A stretch of 64,000 nt of DNA from positions 1,896,388-1,960,387 of the forward strand of contig KV454012.1 in NCBI GenBank assembly GCA_001661245.1, written 5' to 3'. The notes beneath the pieces are model-generated. The model was not told where the DNA came from, did not search any database, and saw nothing but the letters and a program-made list of their open reading frames with translations. Shown piece after piece: positions 62,681-64,000 of the stretch. The stretch is from Pachysolen tannophilus NRRL Y-2460. Its lineage: Eukaryota; Ascomycota; Pichiomycetes; Alaninales; Pachysolenaceae. Position numbers and translations under genes: made by a program. How positions within the stretch are numbered: the first letter of the stretch is position 1; each line of letters starts with the position of its first letter.

Positions 62681-64000
62681 TAATAATAATTTTTTTTTTT
62701 ATTTTATTTTATTTTATTTTATTTTTTTTTAATAATTTCAGATAGTTTAGCTAAAATATTATTATATGTGAAAAAGAGCAAATTTTAATTTTTTGTCTGA
62801 AGATATAATTCCGGTATTTTTTTTTTTTTTTTTGACAACTACCAAAAGTTTTATAATTTTTAAAGATTGCCTGCCACACTTCAAGATAAATTTTTGAATA
62901 ACATAGGAAGGAGGGATTAAAGAGAATTCGTGAGGCGATAGGTAGTATATGAAGTACTTCTTAGACAATGATAAACATAATAGTCATCCATATAGACTAA
63001 AAAAAAAAAATGGATATTATTATTATTTACTAAAGGTGAAGATTTTTGAAAATCTTTAGATTCAATCAAACTTTTGACGAAACTGTCGATGAAGGTGGGT
63101 TGTTCTTTGATGTAAATGTAGAACTACAGAACAGCAAAAATGTAAAATAGACTGATAAGCGCTATTAGTGCAGTATCTCCTCGCAGCTCTCTTTATTACT
63201 GTATCACGAAATTGTGACAAGTTGGAAAAACAAAAACATCTTTTTTTTTTTTTTTTTTTTAATTTTTTTTTTTGGTCCGCTTAAAACATTTCTATTTGAA
63301 ATCGAGTAAGGTGCATACTATGATCTGCTCTTATATGCTTTACTTTACTTTACTTTACTTTGCTTTTACTTAGTTCTACTGTGCTCTTTGGTGCTCTTTG
63401 AACAGGCTTTAGAAAACAAAACAAAATAGAAAAAAAAATATAATATATATTCATCTACATCCTAGTCAATATTATGTATTAAAAGCTTTTTTTAAAATCA
63501 AAATTCAAGATTTTTTATGCAACTATTAATGATTCTCGATCCCTAAATACATGATGAACAAATAAGAGTAACACAATTTTTTTTTTTTTATAAAATATTA
63601 TTTTGCAAGTACATCCCACTTATTATTATTATTATCGTCTTTTAACCAATAAATAATAGTAATAATAGTCGTATTAGTAGTTGTAGTTTTTATTTTGTAA
63701 ATATTATTAAAAAATTCAACTAAATTCGTAAAATCACATAATCACATAACCACAACTTCTCTTATGCATTCGTGCCTACTATAATATGACCTTTCTGAAA
63801 TTTGTCCTTCTAGTAAAAGATGAAGATGAATCTCCGGGTAAATGTTTTTGTTTTCGTTTTTCAAAAAAATCTCAACTAAACAAAGTCGTGTAATTTAAAA
63901 TAAAAAAAAATCAAAAAAATTTAAAAAACCCAAATTGATATTACCAACACTACTTTTAATTTAATAATTTTTTTTTCTTTTCTTTTTTTTTTTCTTTTTT

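Larger units (their letters stand above)
60003..64000. promoter_or_regulatory. At least 4 kb gene-free region upstream of the zinc-finger gene
   Basis: No reading frame with a family signature and no tRNA seen. Contents: clustered TA/TG microsatellites (60230-60400), a palindromic GTATGCATAC block with an 11-bp hairpin (60844-60873), isolated GC-rich CCGCGCGCGG (62671-62680), (TTTTA)n at 62700-62726, (CTTTA)n at 63338-63361, and many poly-T/poly-A tracts. The short frames at 61087-61433 and 62762-62968 are not convincing. It continues beyond the window. Confidence 0.5.

Noticed and set aside
1-64000. CRISPR arrays, bacterial-style operons, transposons or LTR elements
   Set aside because: No spaced direct repeats of array type, no transposase, integrase or reverse transcriptase motifs; all coding content is yeast nuclear.

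Overview
The window is a 64 kb piece of nuclear chromosome from a budding yeast (Saccharomycotina). The evidence is compact and mostly intronless genes, TACTAAC branch sites in three of the four introns found, yeast-specific proteins (MDS3, FHL1, NPR3, DUN1, SAT4/HAL4, CMR3-type zinc finger), very AT-rich spacers, and long Asn/Gln/Asp runs in proteins. The introns start with GTAAGT, GTACGT or GTAAGC rather than the GTATGT typical of Saccharomyces. A SCAP-like sterol sensor is also present. Together these point to a lineage outside the Saccharomycetaceae; I cannot name the species. CTG codons are rare. Two conserved positions (NPR3 and DUN1) favour leucine and one (CBK1) does not fit leucine well, so the standard code is likely but not proven.

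Layout, 1-24 kb: 3' part of CBK1 (NDR kinase); PH-domain protein; MDS3-type kelch protein; a divergent small kinase; FHL1; PRE2 (proteasome beta5); an assembly gap; RPL11 (spliced); an SPF27/SNT309 splicing factor broken by a homopolymer frameshift; SAT4/HAL4 kinase; RVS161 (three exons).

24-48 kb: a SCAP-like protein (sterol-sensing domain plus C-terminal beta-propeller region); a Gln-rich, possibly Snf6-like protein; GPI13; NPR3; a small Cys-motif protein; MEP2 ammonium transporter; tRNA-Thr(UGU); an SNX41/ATG20-type PX sorting nexin; DUN1 (spliced).

48-64 kb: gene-poor. It holds a divergent pair, a HOL1-like major facilitator and an amidohydrolase-3 enzyme, sharing a 1.1 kb promoter with four GATAAG motifs. 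It also holds a CMR3-like C2H2 factor set between two spacers of about 4 kb; one of these may contain a decayed reading frame.

Several genes belong to TOR and nitrogen signalling by family: NPR3 (TORC1 inhibition), MDS3, FHL1 (ribosomal protein genes, such as the RPL11 found here), SAT4/HAL4 (transporter-stabilising kinase), MEP2, and the GATA-motif transporter/amidohydrolase pair. There is no operon-like arrangement, so this grouping is probably mostly chance. The transporter/amidohydrolase pair is the one arrangement that looks like a real functional unit.
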